From assembly GCF_900086645.1 (NCBI RefSeq), contig NZ_LT576451.1, forward strand, positions 682,001 through 746,000: a DNA stretch of 64,000 bases, written 5' to 3'. This document shows, piece by piece, positions 36,753-45,058 of this stretch. Position 1 is the stretch's first letter. Each line of letters starts with the position of its first letter. A program made the position numbers and the translations under genes. The notes beneath the pieces are model-generated. The model ran no database searches. It had not been told where the DNA came from and saw only the letters and a program-made list of their open reading frames with translations. This DNA is from Curtobacterium sp. 9128. Its GTDB lineage: Bacteria > Actinomycetota > Actinomycetes > Actinomycetales > Microbacteriaceae.

Positions 36753-37676
36753 ATGTCCGACCTGCCGACGCGACGTTCGCGCCGACTCGCTGCGATCGAC
36801 CTCCGAGCACCGGAACCGGTGCCGGAGGTCGTCGTGCGCCGTCGCCGTGACCGCGGTGCCCCGACGCCCGAGCGCACCCGGGTGATGGGCATCCTCAACG
36901 TGACTCCGGACTCGTTCTCCGACGGCGGGCTGCACCTCGGGATCGACGCCGCCCTGGCGCACGCGCGCGAGCTCGTCGCCGCCGGGGCCGACATCATCGA
37001 CGTCGGCGGGGAGTCCACCCGCCCCGGCGCCGACCGGGTCCCGCTGGCCGTCGAGCAGGAGCGCGTGCTGCCCGTCGTGCGCCAGCTCGTCGCCGAGGGG
37101 ATCGTGGTGAGCGTCGACACCATGAACGCCGACACCGCCGAACGTTCGGTGGAGCTCGGTGCCGCGATCGTCAACGACGTCTCCGGCGGCCTGGCCGACC
37201 CGGACATGGCGCGCGTCGTCGCATCCACGGGGACGGGCTTCGTGGTGATGCACTGGCGTGGCCACAGCGACCGGATGTACCGCGACGCCGTGTACGAGCA
37301 CGCGGTGGACGAGGTCCGTCGCGAGGTCGAGATGCGCGTCGCGGAGCTCATCGTGCTCGGGGTCCGGCAGGAGCAGGTCGTCATCGACCCGGGGCTCGGG
37401 TTCGCGAAGCAGGGCGTGCAGAACTGGGAGATCCTGGCCGGGTACGAGCGCTTCGCGTCGATCGGCCTCCCCGTGCTCGTCGCCGCGTCCCGCAAGCGCT
37501 TCCTGGACGGCGTCGGCAGCCCGGCGGGCGCCCCGCCGAAGGACCGCGACCTCGCAACAGCCGCCATCAGCCTCCTCTCCGCCGAGCGCGGGGCATGGGG
37601 CGTCCGCGTGCACGACCCCGCACCGACCCGCGCGGTGCTCGACGTCTGGGAAGCCTGGAGGGCAGCTCGATCGTGA
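36753..37676 (+). CDS. folP: Dihydropteroate synthase
   Basis: This 307-aa enzyme condenses 6-hydroxymethyl-dihydropterin diphosphate with p-aminobenzoate. Motifs are MGILNVTPDSFSDGG, DVGGESTRPGA and the C-terminal VAASRKRFLDG. An N-terminal extension of about 44 aa, Arg-rich, precedes the barrel; a later ATG at the MGILNV motif would give a shorter protein. It overlaps folB by GTGA. Confidence 0.95.
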   Translation: MSDLPTRRSRRLAAIDLRAPEPVPEVVVRRRRDRGAPTPERTRVMGILNVTPDSFSDGGLHLGIDAALAHARELVAAGADIIDVGGESTRPGADRVPLAVEQERVLPVVRQLVAEGIVVSVDTMNADTAERSVELGAAIVNDVSGGLADPDMARVVASTGTGFVVMHWRGHSDRMYRDAVYEHAVDEVRREVEMRVAELIVLGVRQEQVVIDPGLGFAKQGVQNWEILAGYERFASIGLPVLVAASRKRFLDGVGSPAGAPPKDRDLATAAISLLSAERGAWGVRVHDPAPTRAVLDVWEAWRAARS

Positions 37677-38068
37677 ACGACACCATCCGCCTCGTCGGGG
37701 TCCGCGCCCGCGGCCACCACGGCGTCTTCGACCACGAGCGCGCCGACGGACAGGACTTCGTCGTCGACGTCGCGGTGGAGGTCGATGCCCGCGCTGCCGC
37801 CGGCTCCGACGACCTCGACCGCACCGTGCACTACGGCGTGCTGGCCGAGCAGGTCGTCGCCGAGATCGAGCGCGACCCGGTCGACCTCATCGAGACCCTG
37901 GCGGAGCGCATCGCCGCCGCCGTGCTGACGCACCGGGCTGCCCTGGCGACCGAGGTCACCGTGCACAAGCCGCAGGCGCCCATCACGGTGCCGTTCACCG
38001 ACGTCTCGATCACCATCCGCCGCGAGCGAGCCGCCGAGCCAGCCGACGAGCGGACGGGCGCCGCGTGA
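37673..38068 (+). CDS. folB: Dihydroneopterin aldolase
   Basis: This 131-aa protein starts VNDTIRLVGVRARGHHGVFDHER with the G-HHGV family motif. LIETLAERIAAAVL and VHKPQAPI (the conserved KP) follow. It converts dihydroneopterin into the hydroxymethyl-pterin used by FolK. It is translationally coupled to folP and folK. Confidence 0.95.
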   Translation: MNDTIRLVGVRARGHHGVFDHERADGQDFVVDVAVEVDARAAAGSDDLDRTVHYGVLAEQVVAEIERDPVDLIETLAERIAAAVLTHRAALATEVTVHKPQAPITVPFTDVSITIRRERAAEPADERTGAA

Positions 38069-38709
38069 TCCGCGCCGTCATCGCCCTCGGCGCGAACCTC
38101 GGCGACCGGGGGAGCACGCTGCGCGCCGCCGCCGCCGAGATCGCGGCGATCCCCGGGGTCGCACCGGTGTCCTCCAGCCACGAGGTCGAGTCGGTCGCCC
38201 TGACGCTCGACGGACTCGACCGGACGAAGCCCCGGTACCGGAACGCGGTCGTGGTCGTCGACACCACGCTGACGCCCCAGGAGCTCCTGGACGCCCTGCA
38301 CGTCGTCGAGGACACCCACGGCCGGACCCGAGAGGTCCGCTGGGGTGATCGCACCCTCGACCTCGACGTCGTCGCGATCACGGACGACGCCGGTGTGCAC
38401 CAGCGCATCGACACCGAGACCCTCACGGTGCCGCACCCCCGCGCGCACGAGCGTGCGTTCGTGCTCGCGCCGTGGCTCGACGCGGACCCGGACGCCGTGC
38501 TGCCCGGCAGCAGGCCGGGTGCCGGGCCGGTCGCCGACCTGCTCGCCGCACTCGGCGACGACACCGACCGTGTCGACGAGCCGCGCCTGTTCGCGGAGCC
38601 GACCCGAGCCTCCCGGCCGACTGCGCCGACCGCGCCGACTGCGCCGACCGCGCCGATTGCGCCGACCGCGCCGACCGCGCCAGCGACCACGAGCGAGAGG
38701 ACCCCGTGA
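38065..38709 (+). CDS. folK: 2-amino-4-hydroxy-6-hydroxymethyldihydropteridine diphosphokinase
   Basis: This 214-aa protein begins IRAVIALGANLGDRGSTL. RWGDRTLDLDVVAI and VPHPRAHERAFVLAPW are typical signatures. It transfers pyrophosphate from ATP to the pterin substrate of FolP. The last 30 residues are a Thr-Ala-Pro repeat tail absent from the core fold, encoded by a 9-bp tandem repeat. GTG overlaps the folB stop. Confidence 0.95.
   Translation: MIRAVIALGANLGDRGSTLRAAAAEIAAIPGVAPVSSSHEVESVALTLDGLDRTKPRYRNAVVVVDTTLTPQELLDALHVVEDTHGRTREVRWGDRTLDLDVVAITDDAGVHQRIDTETLTVPHPRAHERAFVLAPWLDADPDAVLPGSRPGAGPVADLLAALGDDTDRVDEPRLFAEPTRASRPTAPTAPTAPTAPIAPTAPTAPATTSERTP
38620..38682 (+). repeat. Seven 9-bp tandem repeats in the 3' end of folK
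   Basis: Units ACCGCGCCG or ACTGCGCCG (with one ATT and one final CCA variant) repeat seven times and encode Thr-Ala-Pro each time, with one Ile replacing Thr. Slippage at this minisatellite would change tail length without shifting the frame. Confidence 0.85.
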
Positions 38710-39182
38710 AGCCCACCCGCGCCTCCACCCTGATCAGCGTCGCCGTCGTCGCGGTGATCGCCGGCTTCGCCCTCGACGCCGCACTGGCGTCCCGGCAGGC
38801 CCCCACGCTCATCCTGTTGTCGCCCCTCGGGCTGACGCTCGCGTTCATCGGCATCGCCCTCGTGATCATGGCCGTCCCCGTCCGGCGGCACGTGAAGGGC
38901 AGGGCGGAGCGCCGCGTGGACCCGCTCTACGCGACCAGGGTGGTGGTGCTCGCCAAGGCCTCGAGCATCATCGGGGCCCTGCTCGGCGCGTTCGCGCTCG
39001 GGCTCATCGCGTACCTCCTGACCCGTTCGGTGACGCCTTCGCTAGGCTCGACCCTGCCGAACGCCGTGGCGGTCGGTGGCGGAATCGTGCTCACCGTGTG
39101 CGCGCTCGTCGCCGAGCGCATGTGCATCGTCCCGCCGGACGACGATCGTGACGACCAGCAGGGCGGCACCACGGCGAACTGA
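38706..39182 (+). CDS. DUF3180 family membrane protein
   Basis: This 158-aa protein has four predicted membrane helices (VAVVAVIAGFALDAALAS, LTLAFIGIALVIMAV, a helix at AKASSIIGALLGAFALGL and one at AVGGGIVLTVCALVAE). Actinobacteria commonly carry DUF3180 directly after folK, as here. The function is unknown. GTG overlaps the folK stop. Confidence 0.85.
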   Translation: MKPTRASTLISVAVVAVIAGFALDAALASRQAPTLILLSPLGLTLAFIGIALVIMAVPVRRHVKGRAERRVDPLYATRVVVLAKASSIIGALLGAFALGLIAYLLTRSVTPSLGSTLPNAVAVGGGIVLTVCALVAERMCIVPPDDDRDDQQGGTTAN

Positions 39183-39201
39183 GACACCAGGAGGGGCCCA
39201 G

Positions 39202-39723
39202 ATGCCGCGCGAACGACTCGACGAGCCGGGACTCGGGCTGACCGGCATCACCTGGACCAGGGTGTCGCCGAAGCTCCTCTGGACGGAACTCGTGCAGACG
39301 GTGCTCGCCGGAGTCGTCGTGACCGCCGGGTGCGTGATCATCGGCGTCGTCAGCGGCGGGTTCGAACGCACCGCAGGCGTCGTCTGGATCCTGATCGGCA
39401 TCGTGGTCGCGGTCGTCACCCTCGTCACCGCGGCGCTGACCCCTCGTCGGGTCCGTGCGATCGGCTACGCCCTGCGCGAGGACGACTTCGTCCTGCGCCG
39501 CGGGCTGATGTGGCAGCGCTTCACGGCGGTGCCGTACGGCCGGCTGCAGCTCGTCGACGTCGCCCGCGGCCCGCTCGACCGTGCGCTCGGCATGAGCGAG
39601 CTGAAGTTCGTGACGGCCGCAGCGTCGACCAACGTGCGCGTGCCGGGCATCCCCGCCGAGGACGCTGACGAGCTCCGCGACCGGCTCGTGGAGCTCGCCG
39701 AGACCCGTCGCGCCGGGCTGTAG
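39202..39723 (+). CDS. PH-domain membrane protein, YdbS-like
   Basis: This 173-aa protein has two membrane helices (about 28-50 and 58-80) followed by a bacterial PH domain (bPH2, formerly DUF304) starting VRAIGYALREDDFVLRRG and ending with TNVRVPGIPAEDADELRDRL. AGGAGG lies before the ATG. It is paired with the larger PH protein downstream, as ydbS-ydbT in Bacillus. Confidence 0.85.
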   Translation: MPRERLDEPGLGLTGITWTRVSPKLLWTELVQTVLAGVVVTAGCVIIGVVSGGFERTAGVVWILIGIVVAVVTLVTAALTPRRVRAIGYALREDDFVLRRGLMWQRFTAVPYGRLQLVDVARGPLDRALGMSELKFVTAAASTNVRVPGIPAEDADELRDRLVELAETRRAGL

Positions 39724-39731
39724 GGGGACCC

Positions 39732-41486
39732 GTGACGTTCCGACCAGGTCCGCCCCCGCCGGCACCGCCACGCAGCGGGAATGCCGCAGCGGCCGCTCCG
39801 CTGACCGACGGCGAATGGCACCGCCTGCACCCGCTGACCCCGCTGCTTCGCGGTGGGATCTTCCTCATCGTGGTGCTCGGCATCGTGGTGAACAACCTCC
39901 GCGACACCCTCGTGAACATGTTCATCCCGGGTGCCGACGGGCCCCAGGAAGAGGGCGATCCCGTCCGCTACGTCTACGAACACGGCGCCGTCGGCTGGGT
40001 GCTCCTCGGCATCGCGGGCTTCCTGGTGGTGCTGATCGGCCTGTTCTACCTGTCCTGGCGGATGCACGAGTTCCGTGTCACCGGCGAGATCGTCGAGGTG
40101 CGCTCCGGCGTGCTGTTCCGGAACCACCGCAAGGCCAGGCTGGACCGGATCCAGGGCATCAACATCACCCGGCCGCTCGTCCCGCGGATCTTCGGGACCG
40201 CGAAGCTCGAGATCGCGCAGGCCGGCAACGACGCCAACGTGCAGCTCGCGTACCTCGGGGCGACGGCCGCAGACGACCTCCGGCAGCGCATCCTCGTGCT
40301 CGCCTCCGGTGCGCAGGAAGAGGAAGCGGAGTCGGGCGAGCGCCACAGCAACGGCGTCGTGCAGGACCGCGTGAACGAGTTCCTGTCGCCCGAGCTCGAC
40401 CCGTCCGCCGTGCACGCCACGCGCATCGTCAAGGTCAAGCCGGGGCGGCTCATCGCGTCGATGGTGCTCTCCGGCACGACGGTGTTCCTCGTGCTCGTCA
40501 TCGTCGCGATCATCGTCAGCATCACCGTCACCGGCCGGTACTTCCTGCTCGTGTCGCTGTTCCCCGCGGTGATCGGTGCCGGTGGGTACTACATCCGGAA
40601 GTTCTCGCGGTCGCTGCAGTACACGATCGCCGACACCCGGGACGGCATCCGGATCGGCTTCGGCCTGGTGTCCACGACGAACGAGACCCTGCCCCCCGGT
40701 CGCATCCACGCCGTGAGCGTCGCGCAGCCGCTCCTCTGGCGGCCGTTCGGCTGGTGGGACGTCCGCATCAACCGGGCGACGAACGCCGGCAACGGTGCCT
40801 CGAACAACCAGCAGGTGTCCTCGATCGTGCTGCCCGTCGGCGACGCGGCCGACGTCCGGCAGGTGCTCGAGATCATCCTGCCGACACTCGTCGGCTCCGC
40901 GGTCGTCGGGCCGGCCGCCTCGATGGACCGGCTCCGCGAGGGGTCAGCCGAAGCCGTCAGCGTCGTCGACGACAGCCTCACCACGACCGGGGACCAGGGC
41001 GGGTTCACGCACTCGCCCCGCCGCGGCCGGTGGCTCCGACCGTTCTCGGCCCGCCGCAACGGGTACCGGTTCGTGCAGGGTGCCGTGCTGCTCCGGCTCG
41101 GTGCGGTGTGGCGGTCACTCGTCGTCGTCCCCCTGCCGCGGGTGCAGAGCGTGAAGGTGTCGCAGGGGCCGCTCGAGCGGGCACTCCGGCTGGCGACGGT
41201 GCACGTGCAGACCGTGTCGGGTCCGGTGAACGCGACGGTCGGTGCGATCGACGCGGAGGACGCGCAGGGCCTGTGGGCCGAGACCGCGCGGCTGGCCGTC
41301 GAGGCGGCGGTCACCGACACGTCGCACCGCTGGCGATCCGGCACGTCCGGCACGTCCGCTGCACCCGGCCTGGAGGCTCGCCCTGCGCCCGCCCCGCCCC
41401 CTGCGGAACCGCAGGCGGCGGCACCATGGCCCCACGAGCCTCCCGTCGGTTGGGGCGAGGTCCCCCCAGCAGGAGCCGCACGATGA
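39732..41486 (+). CDS. PH-domain membrane protein, YdbT-like, three bPH2 domains
   Basis: This 584-aa protein has a Pro-rich N-terminus, paired membrane helices (about 36-58, 85-110 and 238-285) and three bPH2-like repeats near residues 115-200, 300-380 and 435-515. The repeats are recognised by segments such as RLDRIQGINITRPL, LPPGRIHAVSVAQPLLW and LPRVQSVKVSQGPLERAL. The C-terminal 60 aa are Pro/Ala-rich. Bacillus relatives protect against antimicrobial peptides; a similar envelope role is inference. It overlaps the next gene by 4 nt. Confidence 0.85.
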   Translation: MTFRPGPPPPAPPRSGNAAAAAPLTDGEWHRLHPLTPLLRGGIFLIVVLGIVVNNLRDTLVNMFIPGADGPQEEGDPVRYVYEHGAVGWVLLGIAGFLVVLIGLFYLSWRMHEFRVTGEIVEVRSGVLFRNHRKARLDRIQGINITRPLVPRIFGTAKLEIAQAGNDANVQLAYLGATAADDLRQRILVLASGAQEEEAESGERHSNGVVQDRVNEFLSPELDPSAVHATRIVKVKPGRLIASMVLSGTTVFLVLVIVAIIVSITVTGRYFLLVSLFPAVIGAGGYYIRKFSRSLQYTIADTRDGIRIGFGLVSTTNETLPPGRIHAVSVAQPLLWRPFGWWDVRINRATNAGNGASNNQQVSSIVLPVGDAADVRQVLEIILPTLVGSAVVGPAASMDRLREGSAEAVSVVDDSLTTTGDQGGFTHSPRRGRWLRPFSARRNGYRFVQGAVLLRLGAVWRSLVVVPLPRVQSVKVSQGPLERALRLATVHVQTVSGPVNATVGAIDAEDAQGLWAETARLAVEAAVTDTSHRWRSGTSGTSAAPGLEARPAPAPPPAEPQAAAPWPHEPPVGWGEVPPAGAAR

Positions 41487-42175
41487 GGGCGGGACGGCTG
41501 GGAGTCGGCGTCGTCGGCGCCGGCCGTGTCGGGCCGGTGCTCGGCGCCGCCCTGGCGAACGCGGAACACGCGATCGTCGGCATCACCGCGGTGTCCGCGG
41601 AGAGCGTCGACCGCGCGGAGGCACTGCTCCCCGGCGTGCCGCTGCTCGAGACGCCCGACCTCGTCGAGCGCAGCGAACTCGTGATCCTCGCGGTGCCGGA
41701 CGACCAGCTCGCCGGACTCGTGCAGGGCCTCGCCGACGCGGGCATCTGGCAGGCGGGGCAGCTCGTCGTGCACACCAGCCCCGACCACGGCGTCGGGGTC
41801 CTCGGGCCAGCCCTCGCCGCCGGCGCGATCCCGCTGGCGATCCACCCGGCCATGGCGTTCACCGGCACAAGCGTGGACCTCGCGCGACTCCGCGATGCGT
41901 ACTGCGCCGTCACGGCGCCCGCGCCGGTGCTCCCCATCGCCCAGGCGCTCGTCGTCGAGATGGGGGCCGAGCCGTTCGTCGTGACCGAACAGGACCGGCC
42001 CGCGTACGCCGATGCCGTGCGCGCCGCCGTGAGCTTCTCGACCGCGATCGTGGACCAGTCGGCGGGCACGCTGTCCGGCATCGGCGTCGACCACCCCGGG
42101 CGCGTGCTCGGCGCGCTCGTCCGCTCCGCCGTGGACAACGCGCTCGCCGCGGCCGACGGGCAGTCCAGACTGTGA
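41483..42175 (+). CDS. Rossmann-fold DUF2520 protein
   Basis: This 230-aa protein begins RLGVGVVGAGRVGPVLGAAL, an NAD(P)-binding GxGxxG motif. It continues with ILAVPDDQLAGLV and IHPAMAFTG, matching the Rossmann-like plus DUF2520 architecture often found just before panC. No panC follows here. The substrate is unknown. AGGAG lies upstream and an ATGA overlap joins it to the PH gene. Confidence 0.85.
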   Translation: MRAGRLGVGVVGAGRVGPVLGAALANAEHAIVGITAVSAESVDRAEALLPGVPLLETPDLVERSELVILAVPDDQLAGLVQGLADAGIWQAGQLVVHTSPDHGVGVLGPALAAGAIPLAIHPAMAFTGTSVDLARLRDAYCAVTAPAPVLPIAQALVVEMGAEPFVVTEQDRPAYADAVRAAVSFSTAIVDQSAGTLSGIGVDHPGRVLGALVRSAVDNALAAADGQSRL

Positions 42176-42177
42176 CC

Positions 42178-42654
42178 ATGGGGACCATCCGCATCACCAC
42201 CGCCCAGGCCAAGGTCGGGTACCTCGTCGGCGCCGTGATCGTCGAGGTGCTGCTCGCGCTCCTGCTCTGGGCGATCGGGCTGCCGGACGATGCCGTGCCG
42301 TTCCTGTCGGCCCTCGGACTCGTGGCGATCGTCGTCGTGGGCGTCCGGTTGTTCCGGAACGAGGGCGAGCCCGTCGAACCGCCTCGTGCGTGGTGGCGCA
42401 TGACCGGTCGGCCGTTCGCCGGCTTCCTGCTGGCGGCGTACTTCGTCGCCGACGCGCTGTTCGCACGGGCGTCCACGGTCGGCGCGTTCGACGTCCTCGG
42501 CACCACGGTGATGCTGGTCGTGGCTGCCGCGTACGTCGGGTCGTCGGTGACGATGCTCGTGTTGCGCGCGCAGGGGCGGCCGCCCGTCGGTGCGTTCGCG
42601 TCCGGGGCGGGCCACGGGGCCGTCGATTCCGGGGATGCCGCGCCCCGCGGGTAG
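42178..42654 (+). CDS. Membrane protein of unknown function (158 aa)
   Basis: Four predicted helices ([55 protein letters not shown] and [19 protein letters not shown]) with a short cytosolic loop [15 protein letters not shown]. It resembles small DUF3180/DUF3017-like integral proteins but no family is claimed. It starts 2 nt after the DUF2520 gene. Confidence 0.7.
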   Translation: MGTIRITTAQAKVGYLVGAVIVEVLLALLLWAIGLPDDAVPFLSALGLVAIVVVGVRLFRNEGEPVEPPRAWWRMTGRPFAGFLLAAYFVADALFARASTVGAFDVLGTTVMLVVAAAYVGSSVTMLVLRAQGRPPVGAFASGAGHGAVDSGDAAPRG

Positions 42655-42694
42655 CATTCCCCTGCACCCCCACGACCTCCGGAGCCGCACCCGT

Positions 42695-44263
42695 ATGACC
42701 GACGAGACCGTCACCCCCGAGACCGCCGCTGCACCCGCCGACGCCGCTGCACCCGCCGACGCCGACGCGCTCGCCGACGCCGTCGCGCTCGCCGAGCAGG
42801 AGACGAGTGAGCAGCGACAGGTCCGGCTGGACAAGCGGGCACGTCTGCTGGAGTCCGGGATCGAGGCGTACCCCGCCGAACTCCCGATCACGACGACGAT
42901 CCCCGCGGTGCGTGCGCAGTACGGCGAGCTGGAGACCGGGGTCGAGACGGATGACGTCGTCGGTGTCGCCGGCCGCATCGTGTTCTCCCGCAACACCGGC
43001 AAGCTCTGCTTCGCGACGCTGCAGTCCGGCGACGGTGCCCGCGTCCAGGCGATGGTGTCCCTCGCCGAGGTGGGCGAGGAGTCGCTGGCGCGCTGGAAGG
43101 AGTTCGTGGACCTCGGCGACCACGTGTTCGTGCACGGTCGGGTGATCTCGTCCCGTCGTGGCGAGCTGTCGATCATGGTCGACGAGTGGGCGATCGCGGC
43201 CAAGGCGATCCTGCCGCTCCCGAACCTGCACAACGAGCTGAACGAGGAGACCCGGGTCCGCCAGCGGTACCTCGACCTCATCGTCCGCGACCAGGCCCGC
43301 GAGACCGTCCGTGCCCGTGCCGCCGTGATGGCGTCGCTCCGCCAGACCTTCACCGGCCACGAGTACCTCGAGGTCGAGACGCCGATGCTGCAGACCCAGC
43401 ACGGTGGCGCCTCGGCCCGTCCCTTCGTCACGCACTCGAACGCGTTCGACACCGAGCTGTTCCTGCGCATCGCACCGGAGCTCTTCCTGAAGCGCGCCGT
43501 CGTCGGCGGCATCGACCGGGTCTTCGAGATCAACCGCAACTTCCGGAACGAGGGCGCCGACTCGTCGCACTCGCCCGAGTTCGCGATGGTCGAGGCGTAC
43601 CAGGCCTACGGCAACTACGAGCAGATGGCCGACCTCACGCAGGAGCTCGTGCAGAACGCGACGCGCGCCGTCACCGGTGGTTCCCTCGAGGTCACGCTGC
43701 CCGACGGGACGACGTACGACCTCGGCGGCGAGTGGCCGCGCATCGACATGTACGGCTCGCTCTCCTCGGCGGCCGGGCGTGAGATCACGCCGTCGACCCC
43801 GCTCGGAGAGCTGCAGGCGCTCGCCGCGGCCGAGGGCGTCGAGGTCGCGCACGCCACCCACGGCAAGTACGTCGAGGAGCTCTGGGAGCACTTCGTGATC
43901 GACTCGCTCGACCGCCCGACGTTCGTCATGAACTTCCCGGTGGACACCTCACCGCTGACGCGTGAGCACCGCACCCGCCCCGGCATCGTCGAGAAGTGGG
44001 ACCTGTACGTGCGTGGGTTCGAGCTCGCGACGGCGTACTCGGAGCTGGTCGACCCGGTCGTGCAGCGCGAGCGCTTCGTCGAGCAGGCGAAGCTCGCGGC
44101 GGGCGGCGACCCCGAGGCGATGCGCGTCGACGAGGAGTTCCTCCGTGCGCTCGAGCACGCGATGCCCCCCTCGGGCGGCATGGGCATGGGCGTCGACCGC
44201 CTGCTCATGGCGATCACGGGCCTCGGCATCCGCGAGACGATCCTCTTCCCGCTGGTCAAGTAG
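42695..44263 (+). CDS. lysS: Lysyl-tRNA synthetase (class II)
   Basis: This 522-aa protein has an N-terminal Ala/Pro/Asp-rich extension of about 35 aa and an OB anticodon-binding domain ([19 protein letters not shown]). The class II catalytic domain shows motif 2 [14 protein letters not shown] and motif 3 [21 protein letters not shown] at 42652-42657 is a probable -10 and the leader is about 35 nt. The ATG at 42695 follows a GGAG at some distance. Confidence 0.97.
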   Translation: MTDETVTPETAAAPADAAAPADADALADAVALAEQETSEQRQVRLDKRARLLESGIEAYPAELPITTTIPAVRAQYGELETGVETDDVVGVAGRIVFSRNTGKLCFATLQSGDGARVQAMVSLAEVGEESLARWKEFVDLGDHVFVHGRVISSRRGELSIMVDEWAIAAKAILPLPNLHNELNEETRVRQRYLDLIVRDQARETVRARAAVMASLRQTFTGHEYLEVETPMLQTQHGGASARPFVTHSNAFDTELFLRIAPELFLKRAVVGGIDRVFEINRNFRNEGADSSHSPEFAMVEAYQAYGNYEQMADLTQELVQNATRAVTGGSLEVTLPDGTTYDLGGEWPRIDMYGSLSSAAGREITPSTPLGELQALAAAEGVEVAHATHGKYVEELWEHFVIDSLDRPTFVMNFPVDTSPLTREHRTRPGIVEKWDLYVRGFELATAYSELVDPVVQRERFVEQAKLAAGGDPEAMRVDEEFLRALEHAMPPSGGMGMGVDRLLMAITGLGIRETILFPLVK

Positions 44264-44303
44264 CCCGTCGGTTGCTCACGAGCGGGCGGGTTAGGATGCT
44301 CGG

Positions 44304-44507
44304 GTGCCGCATGGAGTCGTGACCGGGATCATCTTCGCCCTGACGCCGACCGTCGTCGTCGGCCTCGTGTTCTGGTTCGTCATGCGCGCCATCATGCGGG
44401 CCGACCGAACCGAGCGCGCCGCCTACGCCAAGGTCGAAGCCGAAGAGCGCGCCCGCTTCGAGCGCGAGCACGGCGTCCCCGCGTCCGCACCGGCGTCCGC
44501 GGAGTAG
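44304..44507 (+). CDS. Small single-pass membrane protein (67 aa)
   Basis: One hydrophobic helix (VTGIIFALTPTVVVGLVFWFV) is followed by a charged cytosolic tail with AYAKVEAEERARFEREHG. TAGGAT (44292-44297) ends 6 nt before the GTG, a leaderless signal. It sits 40 nt after lysS. No family is recognised. Confidence 0.7.
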   Translation: MPHGVVTGIIFALTPTVVVGLVFWFVMRAIMRADRTERAAYAKVEAEERARFEREHGVPASAPASAE

Positions 44508-44586
44508 CAGCAGCGTTCACCCCTTCGACGCCCATCGTCACCGTTCGTTCATGTGGGCGTTGCCGCACGGTGTGAGCATCGTCCGC

Positions 44587-44718
44587 ATGTCCATCACGCA
44601 GCTGTTCCGCACTCGTAGCCTGGTCGGCGACATCGAGAGCGAGTACGACGAGTACGACCGCGACGCCGACATCGAGGTCTCCAAGCGCCGAGAGGGCTGG
44701 CTCGAACCCTCCTGGTGA
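44587..44718 (+). CDS. Small charged protein (43 aa)
   Basis: The frame encodes MSITQLFRTRSLVGDIE, then an acidic Tyr/Asp stretch, ending RREGWLEPSW. Codons are typical of the genome (GAC, GTC, CTG, GAG). It is closely followed by a hairpin. No homology can be claimed; the balanced composition and the clean ending before a terminator argue for a real gene. Confidence 0.5.
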   Translation: MSITQLFRTRSLVGDIESEYDEYDRDADIEVSKRREGWLEPSW

Positions 44719-44738
44719 CCCCCATCCGTTCGTCTTTC

Positions 44739-44787
44739 GGGGTACGGAGTCCGGATCGCATCGATCCGTGACGACGTACCCCTTTCG
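44739..44787 (+). terminator. Hairpin terminator after the 43-aa gene
   Basis: GGGGTAC (44739-44745) pairs with GTACCCC (44776-44782). An inner stem GGATCG/CGATCC (44753-44758 with 44762-44767) stacks within. TTT follows the 3' arm. Confidence 0.55.
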
Positions 44788-45058
44788 CATGCCCGACGAA
44801 GTCCTGCTGGCGAGGTGCATCCTCTGCAATGCGCCAGAAACACCCATGCAACGCCGGAATCACGCGGTGGACCCCTTGCCCTCGGGGCGGTCGGGGGACG
44901 AGACTGGTCGTGCGCTGTACCCCGTGGGGTGCGGTTCCGATGGTGAAGCACGGAGAACCCTGGGAATCATTCCGTTTGGTTTGTGGGGTACACCTCCCGC
45001 CCGCTTTACTCGTGATCACCCCACGAAGGCCATCACCGTCGAATGCAGGGAGAGTCAG
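44788..45058 (+). promoter_or_regulatory. Long non-coding leader/promoter region of the sigma gene
   Basis: 271 nt without a convincing gene. It includes C- and G-rich blocks able to pair (for example ACCCC/GGGGT around 44918-44931) and a TTGTGGGGTACACC stretch before the start. The open frame running through here from 44768 has no start signal and atypical composition. It probably contains the sigma-gene promoter and a structured leader; no known riboswitch was recognised. Confidence 0.4.

Noticed and set aside
42176..42694. panC after the DUF2520 gene
   Set aside because: The frame here encodes a four-helix membrane protein, not pantothenate synthetase.
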